From NCBI GenBank assembly GCA_017979445.1, contig CM030711.1, forward strand, positions 7,099,221 through 7,163,220: a stretch of 64,000 nucleotides of DNA. Direction: 5' to 3'. Under the pieces are notes generated by a model. It was not told the origin of the DNA. It worked only from the letters and a program-made list of their open reading frames with translations, and did no database searches. The stretch's first letter is position 1; each line of letters begins with the position of its first letter. This document shows, in pieces, positions 47,701 through 60,221 of this stretch. The position numbers and the translations under genes were made by a program. The stretch is from Akebia trifoliata. Its lineage: Eukaryota; Streptophyta; Magnoliopsida; Ranunculales; Lardizabalaceae.

Positions 47701-50700
47701 AGCTGAAGTCAAAAATATCAAGAGAAGTAAATTTCAACCATAAACATATAAGCAATTCTCCATACCACTAATAACTTCAATGGCACTCGTTGCCGCAACT
47801 TGTGATCCATCATGGGCATCTTCAAGAAACAGATCAAGAGGAAGCCAAATTGCAGAACGACTAGCTCCATGATACCGACCAGCTGAAGAAGTCAGAGACC
47901 CAGGAGCCATAACTGCGTGGAATTCTTGTTGTAGACTGGTTTTACTTTCTCGAGATAAGACTCTACGTGTATCTGAAGATAACTGCAGAAGGGCCTCTGG
48001 AGAAATTGATTTTGAACTCCTTAATGCCGTAGAATTTGCCCCGAGCACTCGTAAACGCTGAATCAGACCTCCCCAATGCGAGGTTCTATGAAAAGATGGC
48101 ATAAGTAGTAGGAAATCAAATGTGTCCCATTCAATTTTCAAAATCATAATGACCATTCAAGTTTAAATACTGATAATTCTGTCTTAATGCAAGCGTTAGT
48201 TAAGAGAGCAGCTATTGGCACCCCAACTTTATATATTACACCCCAATTTCTTAAATTATTTATGACACCCTAATTAAAGATTAAAACACACCATTCAAAC
48301 ATTACAAAAGTTTGGTTCAAGTTCTTATCTCAACATTACAAAGCATTATGACACCTTGAAATAACTTCAACAGTTGTTTAGGCTCATATAAAAATCTAAA
48401 TCTAACAAATATAAATCTTAAAAATATAAAATATAGAGAGAAATTATTGGCACCCCCATTTTGACTTATTCTCAACCATTGGACTTATTTTTTTAATTTT
48501 AATTGGGGTGCAATAAGTAAAAGTTGGGGTGCCAAAAATAGCATGGCAAGCCAATTAAAGATTCTGATTGTCTCACACACAACTAACAATGAATTGCGCA
48601 CAAATTGCATAAAGAACATTTAAAAAAAAGGAAATAAATATCTTACAAATTTTTGCGTGTCAAGTAAAGAAGCCTGGAAGTAAGTTTATTCTGCAGAAAC
48701 TGACCAATTAATTCAACAGCCATCACAGAATTCGCTTTGTGCAGTCTCTCATGAAGTTCAGTTTTCTTTTCGTCGAAGCTATCGTCACCATCCATTTCAG
48801 TATCTTGTGGCCTTGTAGCCCATCTAGACTTCTTTTCCGGGGTAAGTTCCAACAACCCTTCATCGTCTAGTGTTGCATCAAGTAACTGCCATACAATGGA
48901 AAAGACAAATTCAACCACAACGACCCCAGGTTCACTCACTTGAAAACCAAATATCTGGGAAAGATGAAGAACATCATCTACAGCCTTCATGATCCTGCAT
49001 AACAGACATGTGTAAGATTGGAAAGAGAACTATTAGAACAACAACTCCATCGTATACATGAGAAGTAGTTTGCAGAGAATGAGTAAAAGATAATAAGGAG
49101 CTCTATGATAGTTACTAGCTATGACAGGTTTATTCTGGTCAGTTGATTTTACCATGAAATGTTATATGTTTTACTTAAGGTTCAACATTAGTTTGAGGCA
49201 TCTCAAGAAGCCCTTAAAGTTCGAAAAGATACTATGTTTTCCCACAAAAAAACCAATGTACCATTGTCGAGCTAAAATCATATGAAGAGATAGTATTATC
49301 CATCTTAAAAACCATCATTAATCCTCAGGATTATGTTCTTGTCAAATATTTTACACATTTTTTTTGGCTAAGTACAAATTCATTAGAATGAGAAAAGAAG
49401 AGAAATCATATACAAATGGAAATAAGAGTAATAAGCAAAGAGATTACCTGGCTTTGATACCTTGGAGGAAGTAAAACGGAAAATAAGAGCAAGAGAAATA
49501 GTTTTATTTATGTTGGCTAGGTCCCTAGAAACCAAGTTCACTTTCTTTATGAGTTTCTCTCACAAAATAGATTAATGGACTCTCTTAATTTGATTCTTGA
49601 ATAAAAACAAGTCACCCTTGATTTGATTTTTCTATCCTGGATTGTGACATATGAAGTAAGATATATAGTGAAGGCAATTGTATAAAACCAATACATCTTG
49701 CTAATAGTGATAAATATGTCTAGAGAAAAAGATGGATACGTACACAAAATTGATAAATCTCTAGAAAACAGACCATCATCAACTATGTTCTTCTCACAAT
49801 AGAAATGAAATCTCACTTTTGAAAATCTGGAACATTAACTTGAGATGAGAAAGAAAAAGCATGTCTCTTAAGGAGTTCCATATAGAGTCTGTATGCTGCA
49901 GGATAGCACCGTCGATTTGGAATCACCCTGAAGAGAAAAAAGAAGAAGAAGAAGAGTTTAGAGAATATCAACAGTAATCTGTTATCCATAGAAAGTCGCA
50001 TGATAAGAAACAATAATGTGCTCAAGGAAGTTCCAGTTAAATCTTGACATAACAAATAAGAAAAAAAAAATGAAGTTCGGGGATCTCGTGGCAGGTTTTT
50101 TTTACAAGTCAAGAACCTTTATTGAAGAAAAGAGTATGGTCAAGGTGACCACACAGAAAGGTACAAAAAAAAAAAAGACAAACAAGAAAAAACCAAGAAC
50201 CCAAGGCTCGATTACAACGAAATACTACACACTCACTCCCACCTCCCTATAAAATCCTTGAAGAAAACCCATTTTGATTCCTTGAAAACTTTACTACAAA
50301 GGAAGATCAAGCCCAAAATATACAGAATGGTTTCATGCACCAAGTTCTATCTCCCTCGAAAATCCTGAGGGCCCCTCCTTCCAAATCCGTAAACAAGTCG
50401 GAAGTGGAGTAATGCTCCAAAGATTCATCTTGAATGCCGAGAACCTTACACCAATTGCTAGCCAACACTCAACCAGCCCACGGAAAGATCTCGGAGGTCA
50501 CCAAGTCACACCATAAGCACTCAAGAAGTAAGACCGGATTTCCTAGCCAACACACAACGTCATAGAATGTGATTGACCGATCTGTCGACCATATCTTAAT
50601 TCATTGCTCTTTTTCTCATCATATTTGGTCAAGTTTCCTAGGTCTTTTCAGTATTCAATGGGTCTTTCCTCATAAGTTCTCCTCATTGGTAGAAGGGTGG

Positions 50701-53700
50701 GCCAATAACGCTTTCTCATCCAGAAAAATATTCCTTTGGGCTATCCTTCCCTCAGCTATTGCTTGGGGGGTTTGGAACGAGAGAAATAACAAGGTGTTCA
50801 ATAGTAAGACGAGAAGCACTCACGACAGCTTCTTGGAGATCTTGGGCTTGTTGTATCTTTGGTCGAAACAGAACATAGAGTTCACCAGAGTTACTTTTGA
50901 TGACTTCGTTTTTAGATGGAACTCCTTATGTAATCACTGATGCTCTAGCTTTCCTTTGTTTTGTTTCTCTTTAAGAGGCTTCCTCGGCCTCCTTGTACAT
51001 TGTTTTTCCTCTTATTCAATATATTACACTTATAAAAAAAAAGAATGTGGTTGACCAACTCCCCATCCATCTTGCATAAACCACAAGAAGTAGCCAAACG
51101 GATGAAAGAAAGCACGTTATACGTGGATCTTTAAAACCAAGTACGATGAAAAAGGAATATCAAACAATATAAAGTCAAACTTATGGCAAATGCTTCACTC
51201 AGAAAGAAGGTACTGATTACAATGAGATATTCTCTTCAATATCCAATGACTAGCTCATAATCATTATTGAACCATTTATACCCATCACGTAAGCACACAC
51301 TTTTGCTAGTAAGGAAATGGAGAGAGAAAGTGAGACAAGAGGAATCCAAGCCCTTGATTTAAAGTTCGGACCGTGAATTGATATACTTTGGCAGTCAGCA
51401 AACAAGAAAGCAAAAGGATTGCAGATTAAACAATGACACAGTGAGGGTAATTTATTAATGATGTTGTGTTGCATGATTCCAAAATCCATTGTTAGTGATT
51501 TTTGATGTTGATGAAAATCACACACAAATAGTCTAGCCTATATATATAGCTATTGTAATTGATTTCATATAGAGAACATGGTTTTTAAACTTAGTTTCAC
51601 GTCTCGTCTCGTTTAGCCCCAATACCGAGTTAACTCAGACGATATGTCTCGTCTCATTAAGACAATGGTTTTTAATCATTTAAAAATTTTGAAAAAATCT
51701 GAAAAAATTCAGAAATGATTCCTATTAAAAAATGAAGCCAAAAAAACATATAATTAAAATATAAAAAAAGTCATAATATACCTATCAGAATAAATAAATT
51801 AAATATTTACATTGTTACGTATATTTCATCTTCTTTATCCAATTTTGTCTTGAATCAGATGAAGAAGATGAAATTTTCCCCCAAAATCTTGTTTTCTTTT
51901 TGTTCACTTGGTTGAGAAGATGAAGAAAAATCGATTTTTTTAATTATAAGTAATGAAGAAAAATCGATTTGGGTGAAAGAATATAGGGTTGAGAACGTTT
52001 AACTCGTTTGTCTCTCAATTTATTCATTGTTGTTAGGTATCGTTTGTCTCGGATGAGATTTTGCAAAATCTCGTCCGAGATGTCTCGCTTATCTCACGAT
52101 TCATGGACGTCTCAAATAGGTTTGTGAGTTGGTCTCATTCGGCCCCGAAACAGAGTTAACTCGGGCGATACGTCTCGGTCTCAGACGAGTTTTAAAACCA
52201 TGATAGAGAATGAACGGAATAAACAAAATTACAATTATTGTTTGAATGTTGGTGCATTCAACATGGTTGATGCCATGGAAATCATTAGGGTGATTCTAAG
52301 GTAAATATACCATTTTTTTTCTTTAATATTTTTCTTATCTTCTATCATCTTCTTCAATCCGTCTTTTCTACAATTTTTTTTATTAGTAAGATATCAAGTA
52401 ACCATTAGAACCCTTTAATCCTTTCAAGAAACCAATCCATAAACTCTGTTTTCTTGATTATTCAATAAATCTTAAATTCTTGATTCATGAAATCTACAAA
52501 CCTCAACCCTTAATCCCTTCCCTTTTCCTTTAACCCTTATCCAACCCTAACCAAAAATTCGTAATTTACAAAACTTTGCATTTTACATTTCAATAATGGA
52601 TTTTGGAAACCCTTTTCCTATTGTCGCCCAAATTCTTAACCGAATTCCAAATATCAAATCAGATCCCCTAACCCCATATTTCATTTTCTTCCCGTACCGC
52701 CCTACATCAAATTGGTATCAAAGCCTAGGTTTAGGCGACACAAATTAAAAGATCGTGTTGAGGGGAGATGGTATTGGAAGTTAAAACTAGATTTGTTTTA
52801 CCTTTCGAAAAGTCATTCGGGGTTTTGTGTAGTGATGATTATGAAAAAACCTTATTTCAACAAGTTTATTGAGAAGATCTTACAAAATACTAAAGATAAA
52901 AGATTTTGTGGATGTTATGATGGAGATTTCATTGTTTAGTTTTGTCAAGAAAAGTTCATCAATAGCGTTGAGTGTAAGGTGGTTCCTTTAGAAGGAATGT
53001 CATATTGTGCTAGGATGCGATTGGATCTCACACAAATAGGTTACTTTTGATGCGGAGTAGGGTATTCTATGTGTTGCTTCATACAAACGATATCTACTCA
53101 AGATATCGCTGTGGAAGTCAACTCCTACGGTACCATAAGTGCAAGAGCTGGTTGCGAAAAGGGCAGATGAGACAACTTCAGAAGATGGTGTGCCTATAGT
53201 TTTAGAGCCAACGCGGGAACAAGATTGTGAAGTAGATAACCCATCAAAGGAGCCTAAAAATCTTTTGGAGATAACATCTACAACTCATGTCTATGATAGA
53301 GCTATGCTATCAGTACCTCATATTGACTTAATCATCTCAGATGAGTCCACTAAATGTTTTTCCAAGATAGAAGATCGCAACTTGAAATTCATCGTTCAAC
53401 TCGATATCTAGACACGAGAACGAATCTTAGTCAAAAGAGATGAGACACAAATTATTGTGATCAACCTTGAGCATTTCAAAACTTGATGATGAGTTTTTTT
53501 TCCAATCAAGGAAAAAATTGATGGGGACATCAGAGTTCATGGGTCTAACCTATTTGGGTTATGTTTTAGTTTTATGATTTTATTTTATTTTAATTATTGG
53601 ACTTTAGTTATGGGTCTATTTCACTTTTTAAGTCCTATTTATTCTAGAAGTTTATTATTAGAGGTTAATTTAAGAATTTGATTCAAGTCTAAATATTATT

Positions 53701-53935
53701 TACAGTGCTTTTATTTAGACATTATTTTGAGGGGTCAAAACTTATCATCTGAAGTTGATTTAGGTGTCGTTTGAAAGGTTATTTAGTTACCTATCTAATG
53801 AGATTTTGCGATTCGATGAGTTTTGAGAAAGTTCTGGTCAAAATACTAATGGGGTACTATTTTACATGAGATTTGCATCTCAAGATAAAAAATGTCAATT
53901 TTTATATAAATTTAGGATTAGGGTTTTGAATCTAA

Positions 53936-53970
<35 letters not shown>

Positions 53971-55266
53971 TATTGTAATTGATTTCATATAGAAAATTAA
54001 TGGAATAAACAAACTTACAGTTATTGTTTGAATGTTAGTGCAATCAACGTGGTTGATGCCTTGGAAATCATTGGGATGATTCCAAAGTAAATATATCGGG
54101 GTTTTTTCGTATCTTCTACCATCTTCTTCAATCCATCTTTTCTACAATTTTTTTGTTTATTTGTAAGAGATCAAGTAACCATCAAGAATCCATCAAGAGC
54201 CCTTTAAACTTTTCAAGAAACCAATCCATAAACTTTATTTTCTTGATTCTTGAAACCTACAGACCTCAACCCTTAATCATTTCCCCTTTCCTTTAACCCT
54301 TATCCGATCCCAACCAAAAATTCATAATTTACAAAACTTTGCATTTTGCATCATAATAGTCAATTGGGATTTTGGAAACCCTTTTCCTCTTGTCACCCAA
54401 ATCATTAATCCAATTCCAAATCCCAAATCAGATCCCTTAATCCCCCAGATTTCACCTTATTCCCTCATAGTCCTGCATCACTCGTGTTCATCAGAAGGCA
54501 AACTGAAATGCAAAAATAGCAAATGGAGGTGTTCCAAAGAAAATTCAAAATGAGAGCAAGAAAAACACCACTAAACATCTCCAAAGAATCACCTGTGAAC
54601 CATAAACAGATAAATTCACAAAAACTCATATCTTTTCAATTGATAGCTAACAACAAAACCCTTAAATTCAAATAATTCATCCTACCCACATAACCAAATA
54701 TCATATAAAACCCCAAAAGGAAGCTCCTTTCATCAAGAATCAAGAAACCCAGATTAAAAAAAAAAGTATCAAAACCCAAATAAGTCACTAAACCCAAAAA
54801 ATTTAAACAAACAAGAAACAGAATTTTGAAGCAAAAGACGTGACCAAATACCATATAAAAATCCAAAAGGAACCACCTTTCATCAAGAATTAAGTAACCC
54901 AGATAATAATAATAAAAAATACCAAAAACCCAAATAAGTCACTAAACCCAAAAAATCTAAACAAAAAAGAAACATAATTTTGAATCAAAACCTGCAAGAA
55001 AGCAGAGCAAGAGCCAGCATAGGAGGCACCATCTTCCCAGATAAAGCCCTCTCGAGAAATTTCCATGTAATGGGGACATTGTTTCCCCAACAAATATGAG
55101 AAACCAGAACATGAGCAAGTTCCACCGAAGGCATAGAAACACCAGCCGAATTCAAGCTCGATGAGAGTTGCATCGCCCATAACAGGGGATCGCTACCTTT
55201 GTTTTGCGCAACCTTCGTGATCTCTAAAATGTTGTCCCAGAGAGCCGTTGGTGCGCTAACCGCCAT
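41746..55266 (-). CDS. MED33A: Mediator subunit 33A (RFR1/REF4 family), 1323 aa
   Basis: Twelve exons on the minus strand: 54992-55266, 49817-49927, 48647-48994, 47766-48085, 47556-47647, 47050-47410, 46228-46438, 45997-46111, 45219-45380, 43729-44389, 43438-43644, 41746-42854. All junctions are GT-AG and the phases sum to exactly 1324 codons; known MED33 proteins are about 1300 residues. Landmarks are the start MAVSAPTALWDNILEITK, then DDEGLLELTPEKKSRW, GRRKDLVSSLQILGDY-type sequence (here VGQRRKDLVSSLQILGDY), LRHLIVEACIARNLLDTSAY, VPGWSSLMKG, LLSPPVPADYSGSDSHLIGF, WDRFDHPPLEH-like RLWRFDHPPLEH, LGHGFGSHFYGG and FEFLASALDGKIS. The protein is a plant tail-module subunit of Mediator that links transcription factors to RNA polymerase II; Arabidopsis REF4/RFR1 restrain phenylpropanoid synthesis. 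Intron 1 is 5.1 kb of nested transposons. Intron 11 and intron 3 each hold one copy of the same MITE. Confidence 0.94.
42893..43238. mobile_element. MITE in MED33 intron 11, full-length reference copy
   Basis: 346 bp. The ends read GAGAGCTGCTATTGGCACC and GGTGCCAATAGAATCTCTC and continue inward as TCAACTTTTACTTATTACA and its complement, giving inverted repeats of about 40 bp. The flanks are a perfect 8-bp duplication AAATAATA (42885-42892 and 43239-43246). The family could be hAT- or Mutator-derived; the 14673 copy has a 9-bp duplication. Confidence 0.85.
46895..47062 (-). repeat. 84-bp tandem duplication across a MED33 splice donor
   Basis: Units 46895-46978 and 46979-47062 differ at only a few bases. 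The second unit contains the last 13 coding bases of exon 6 (end at 47050) and its donor gtaagc. The first unit therefore carries a decoy exon end and an intact gtaagc donor at 46965, 84 bases downstream in the transcript. Use of the decoy would insert a segment that begins CKQIIPSHSKLEN and then stops. Confidence 0.88.
48204..48545. mobile_element. MITE in MED33 intron 3
   Basis: It starts GAGAGCAGCTATTGGCACCC and is colinear with the 42893 copy, ending near GTAAAAGTTGGGGTGCCA at 48525-48535. The extreme right end has decayed and I see no target duplication. Confidence 0.75.
50086..50564 (-). mobile_element. Possible LINE 3' region in MED33 intron 1
   Basis: A T-run and pyrimidine start at 50094 followed by sequence unlike the neighbouring intron. 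It continues to the right of the LINE tail inserted into it (51043 onward, GAATGTGGTTGACCAACTC). It is probably an older retroelement copy on the minus strand; I could not identify a coding remnant. Confidence 0.35.
50579..51042 (+). mobile_element. 5'-truncated LINE tail with 14-bp target duplication, MED33 intron 1
   Basis: It encodes the C-terminal zinc-binding part of a LINE ORF2: HILIHCSFSHHIWSS, then AIAWGVWNERNNKVFNSK and FVFRWNSLCNH before the stop. A TTCAATATATTACACTT tail and an A-run end at 51042. The flanks GAATGTGATTGACC (50565-50578) and GAATGTGGTTGACC (51043-51056) are the target duplication, 13 of 14 bases identical. It is antisense to MED33 and a sister of the copy at 30445-30758. 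Confidence 0.86.
51577..52202. mobile_element. MITE, CATGGTTTTTAAA family, nested in the LTR
   Basis: 626 bp. The ends CATGGTTTTTAAAC and GTTTTAAAACCATG form an inverted repeat. The flanks are a perfect 8-bp duplication ATAGAGAA (51569-51576 and 52203-52210). The sister LTR at 53985 shows the uninterrupted site, which independently confirms the insertion. Words such as GTCTCGTCTCGTTTAGCCCC occur near both ends. Confidence 0.9.
53938..53968. repeat. (AT)n microsatellite in the right LTR
   Basis: An AT run of 31 bases. The left LTR has only four or so TA units at the same place (51538-51548). Confidence 0.95.
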
Positions 55267-58200
55267 TTTTTGAACCAGATCGAGATCAAAGAGAGGGATT
55301 TTAATGGAGGAAGATAAAGTTCATAAATTCTCTGTAGAAGTATACTGTAGAGAGAAACAGATATTTGGATCTTGTACTCTATGGAGTTGAATAGCTATCC
55401 GACTAGTTTATATTTGTGTACCACGTGGCTTACTCTTGGCCCACATCTACTGGAACTGCAAATCAAAATAGTCTGATTGGTGATTTCTGAGGAGCTTTTT
55501 TGATCATGGGCTTTGAATCAACTTATGAGATCCATCAATCAGACTGTCTATATGCCACGTGGCAATAACTATACCTTAAAGTAAAAGACCCAAACTTAAA
55601 TGACAAGTTGGTAGTTTTCTTTGAAATTTTAGATCATAGTTGGTAATCAGTAACTACCAATTTTTTTGGGATTGGATTTATATATTTTATATTAATACGA
55701 GTAATTCATATAAAAATTTTATATTATTCTAAATTTTAAATTATTTTTAAGTTAAGCAAGTCTTATATTCGAAAATGAGTGGCCTGACGTATCTTGTTCT
55801 AAGTCAAGAACTAATCCCATCCCAAAAGAGTGTAGTGATATCATATGTGATAATATCAAGTGTTATTGATTTATAGAATTTTATGATATTTCAATTGTTC
55901 TATTGAGTTCGTGTTCAAAAGATTTTAATTCATCAAAATGTGGGTAAAATTATGAGGAAATAGATTGATACCATTTATTTTAAAACTTGATTTATGTAAT
56001 GAATTCGAAGAAGAGTGATGCTTTTTTAAAATTGTGCTTTTTTTAGTGTTGAACTCAGAATTATATCTATGTTAATCTTCACATTTTTTGGCCGAATCTT
56101 TAAACGACTGATCTATTATACAAAGCAGGGTTTTTGTCTTAGTCATAAACACAATCCACAGTATTAGATGGATTTGGAAAGATCCAAGGGTTGAGATCAC
56201 TTCCCTCTAAAATTAAAACAAAAACTACCTTAAACCAATCCTTTTTTACCTTTTTCAATTTCTTTAATGTCGGTCTACATATCCAACGGTGGAGAATGCT
56301 CCATCTTCAACCAATTCAAGTACCTTGAAACCGTCCAAAACTACTCTCTCTCTCTCTCTCTCTGTTTGAACAAATTAGTGGCACATAGTTGGCTCCGTCA
56401 ATATAGAAAACCTAATATATAATTTATTCGAAAGGAAATTTTAATTTGGTAATTGGTTTGTTTTTCGATTTTGTTCTCTCATTTTCTAATAATCATGAAA
56501 TATATTATATTAACTTGTACCATACACTCATTGAATTGAAAATCTCAAACCTAAATTTTTTCATCATTGATTTCAAAATTAAGTCATTAACTCTTTGAGA
56601 TGATTAATATTATCAAATCAATGATTGTTGTCCAGTAATTATCTTTTTCAACACGTAAGGAACACGTGCAAGAGTGAATAACACGTGCTATACGCACGAG
56701 CATCCGCTAGTTGAATGCATATATCGAATTGTTATGGGATTTTCTTAGTAAAATTAAGGTAGGCATGATTTTCAGTTAAATTTCCTATTTTGATCCTAAG
56801 AATCCCTCTGATTCCATTCTAATTTTCATATGATATTTACTTAACAAAATTTTAAATTCACACATATATTGAAAATTAGGGTTTGGATTTTCTATTGGGT
56901 CACAATCAAAGTCCCTTGGTTAGTTAGGTGGAAGTGATTAAATTCACACATATATTGAAACCTAAGGTTAGGGTTTTCTATTGAGTCAGAATCAAAATCC
57001 CTTGGTTAGTTAGGTGGAAGTGATTGGTTTGGTAGAAGTGATAAGGACACCTCAAAGTATAGATCAAAGGGATAAGACGCATGTAGCGTAGGTAGGGCAC
57101 TCTTTATTTTGACTCTATATGTTTCATAAACATTGTTTTTTAATTTGAGCACTAAGAGGAGAAATCACTCTTATTGGTTAATTAGAGAATGATGGACCAT
57201 CATATCCAACTAAGGTTCCTTTGAAATCAAGAAGTGTGGTAGTTACACCTATTCTAGCTTTTTCAAGAACTTGTAAAAGAGGGGAAGTTCATTTAAGCAT
57301 ATAAATAATCATTTATATAATAGATGAGATCTTGGGATCAAAGTGATTTTAGGGTCAGGTTAGGAGATAAGTTAGGTTCTTATAGTGTGGACCCATGCAA
57401 GTACAATCATCAATGATACACAAACATTTTCTTTTATATAATGTGGCCAATAACATATGTTTAACATCTTTTCTTGTTAAAAGATTAATCTGAATTTTTG
57501 TACACTACGATGTCATTGACCAAGAATGTCATGATTTTTTCCATCATTCGCATCAAAAGCATCGATCAAAGATTGGGAGTCAACTAAACCAATCGTCTCC
57601 CACTATTCAATTATGTCTGGAGCTAAATCTTCTGGCATTATATTTATTTTCACTATCTCAATCTACATTCTTTTGGAAAATCTTCTTATTGTTATTTTTT
57701 TTAATTAAATTTTATAGGATGTGAATTTTCTTTGCAAAAATTTGTGAATTTTCAAGGATTGGATTACATAGCAATCCATATGTCATAATCATGATTGTGT
57801 CATTGTTTAAGGTAGTTCTATCATTTGGATATGTAAAGTTACAACCATTCTTAAAATGGTTTGGCTTTAATAAATATAACCACATCGTAAGTGCTCCAAC
57901 CAAATACATTTGGTTATCATCACGATTGAACTTCATAAGTCGTCCTCATCTCACATAAAACTTTACAATTGAAATCTTCATCTTCGAGACCAAGAGTTGC
58001 TCTGAACCTTACAAGACATCAAACTTTAGTTCTTTTTTATTTGTATATCATCTCTACTTTGTAATGTGTATGTAATAGATAAAAACAATAGAAAAATCAG
58101 GCAAATGGTAAGAATTGATTTAGATTTTGATTAAAACCGTAATGTACAACATTTGAATGCTTAAAAACGTTAACAAATGTTTCTAGACAATGTTGATTGC

Positions 58201-59215
58201 AAAAACTCATAGATAATGCACTAAATCTAAAAGAAATTGTTTTTTTTTGTTTACTTGTCGACCGAAATGTCAACATGTGTTAAGCCATGTCGACAAAACA
58301 CATCTCACATGCATTAAACCATGTCAAATGTGTCTTATCAACATATATTTTGTACCTAAAAACTTTGTGTCGACAAGACACATCTTACAACATAAATCAC
58401 AAGGTGCCATTTGACACACCAAGTAGGCTGATTGTACCCACTTTAAGTGAAAAATATATTAAAAAATAAAATGTACATTTTTAACCTTTTGTGTTTACTC
58501 ATTGCACCCACCGATATAAACAAAAAACTTAGTTTTTCTTCTCTCTTTATCTTTATTCATATTAATTTCCTTTTGAGTTTTGTAAGAAGTTGAATCAATG
58601 AAAATTAGGTTTTAGATTTTTTTTTTTAAAGTTATTTTATTTCTTTGAAATTTCTTTTATTATTTCGCATTTAATCACCAAGGGAGATGAAAAAATCACT
58701 ATTAAAATATCTAAATCGATGATTTTGGATTGAAGAACTCGAATGTTTTTTGACAGATTATATTTAGTAGGTTTAGACCAAACTTGTTTTAGTAAATTAT
58801 GTAGGTACCTACCAAATATTACAAAATAGATTCGATAGGTACCCATCGAACAAAACTTTTTATTGATCATTACAAAATCGATTCAGTAGGTGCCGACAGA
58901 ACATTACAAAACAAATTCAGTAAGTACTTATCGAATGACTTCGATTCTATTGGAGGTGTAAGAGTAAAAAAACAAGTAAGACTAAAGCTTAAAACCCTCA
59001 TTGAACTTTTCTGGATGTGAAGAAGAAGAAGAAATGACTGTGAGAGAGAGAGAGAGAGAGAGAAGAAATAGATTTGATAGGCTAAATTAAGTGTGTGTAT
59101 TGAAACATTTTGTCTTTAAGGTGGGTATTGTGAGTAAGTGCGCACAATGAGACATTTAGGTATGTGCAAGTAGGGTCACCCATCTATAAATGTATGGAAA
59201 GATACAAGTTTTATC
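55267..59215. other. MED33 5' flank and long AT-rich spacer
   Basis: The first ~150 bases are the likely MED33 leader and promoter. The remainder has (TC)n near 56346, an 86-bp tandem duplication at 56856-57027, several ACACGTG words near 56652-56690 and a (GA)n run at 59041-59061. I find no exon with family resemblance. Confidence 0.45.
56856..57027. repeat. 86-bp tandem duplication
   Basis: Units 56856-56941 and 56942-57027 share ATTCACACATATATTGAAA at the start and GTTAGTTAGGTGGAAGTGAT at the end, with scattered differences between. Confidence 0.85.
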
Positions 59216-60213
59216 TAGGATTGACAATGGATCGGTTCGGTACCGAATCAGTACCATACCACTATTGATCTGAAATATTTGTCATATGATCCAAATCTAA
59301 TAGGATCAATGAATCTTCGATCTAAAATCAATCCAAATAGGATTTCCCTTTATCCAAACGAATTTAATCTGATTCATACATCACAAACTCTATTTAAAAA
59401 AATGGGGAGAGGATGAACGAAACAACGGAGTTGGAAATCATAGAAGATTTGTGCGTGATTGCAAGAGATGTTCATGCCTTCGCCTAAGCTTGTGAGATCA
59501 ATATCTACTATTAATTTCTTCTTGTTGTGACTTAGAATGATTGAATAGGTTTGCATGTAGTGATTGAAATCTTCGCCTTGAAGCTTCGCGAACGACTTCA
59601 ATGTCATTGTCATTGTGCTTTCCATCATGTTTGATGTATTTTGAAGAAGAAGAAGAAGAAAAGCTCCCGATTGTATTAATGGAGAGAGAGAGAGAGATTT
59701 TATGGGGTAAATATTGTTGGGTCCAGCACAATGGGTTAGAGAGGAGGTATTTTTTATTTTTTTTAAAAGAGAAAAGAGTGATTAAAATTCTCTCTTCATT
59801 AATGGGATGTATGAGGTGATAGGAGTGACTTTTTTTATTTTATTTTAAGAATAACAATGAATGCACGTGGTTGGGTACGCAGCTGATGTGAAAAGGGCAC
59901 AGAGCCTCACATCTTTTTCCTATGTATCATGATGAAAAAGATTTATAATTCTGTGCCCTTGCCATGTCAGCTATCCAATCACATGCATACATCACCACTC
60001 TTTTCTTTTTGTAAACAGAGAAAGTGGTTAAGCATTCTCTCTCATCTAATGTGATAAATCACATCACACTTTTCACAAGCATTTGAATTGCCGTCACCAA
60101 CCGAGGTTTGCCTTTATTATATAGATGTATAATTGGATCGGATTTTAATCAGATCCAAACATTTTTTTTTTCAGATCAGATAACAGATAAAAATCGGATC
60201 ATTGCCAACCCTA
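59216..60213. mobile_element. hAT-like element with TAGGRTTGRCAAT ends, 998 bp
   Basis: The left end TAGGATTGACAATGG and the complement of the right end TAGGGTTGGCAAT agree at 11 of 13 bases. The flanks GTTTTATC (59208-59215) and GTTTTATT (60214-60221) match at seven of eight. Subterminal GGATCGG and GATCCGA words are typical of plant hAT-like elements. The interior has GAA and GA microsatellites and no transposase frame. Confidence 0.8.
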
Positions 60214-60221
60214 GTTTTATT

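Larger units (their letters stand above)
51526..54480 (+). mobile_element. Short non-autonomous LTR retrotransposon in MED33 intron 1
   Basis: The right LTR, 53519-54480, starts TGATGGGGACATC and ends CCTGCATCA. The left LTR is truncated (51526-52709) and interrupted by a MITE. Just after the left LTR, TTGGTATCAAAGCC (52712 on) matches the initiator-tRNA-Met primer site with one change. A purine stretch AAGGAAAAAA (53508-53517) precedes the right LTR. Only about 800 bp lie between, with one 90-codon frame and no protease, RT or integrase. The 29038-30042 solo LTR belongs to the same family. Confidence 0.8.

Noticed and set aside
53139..53411. A 90-codon frame between two LTRs that might be a gag remnant
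   Set aside because: I see no zinc knuckle, protease or RT motif; it is noted only as the interior of the LTR element.
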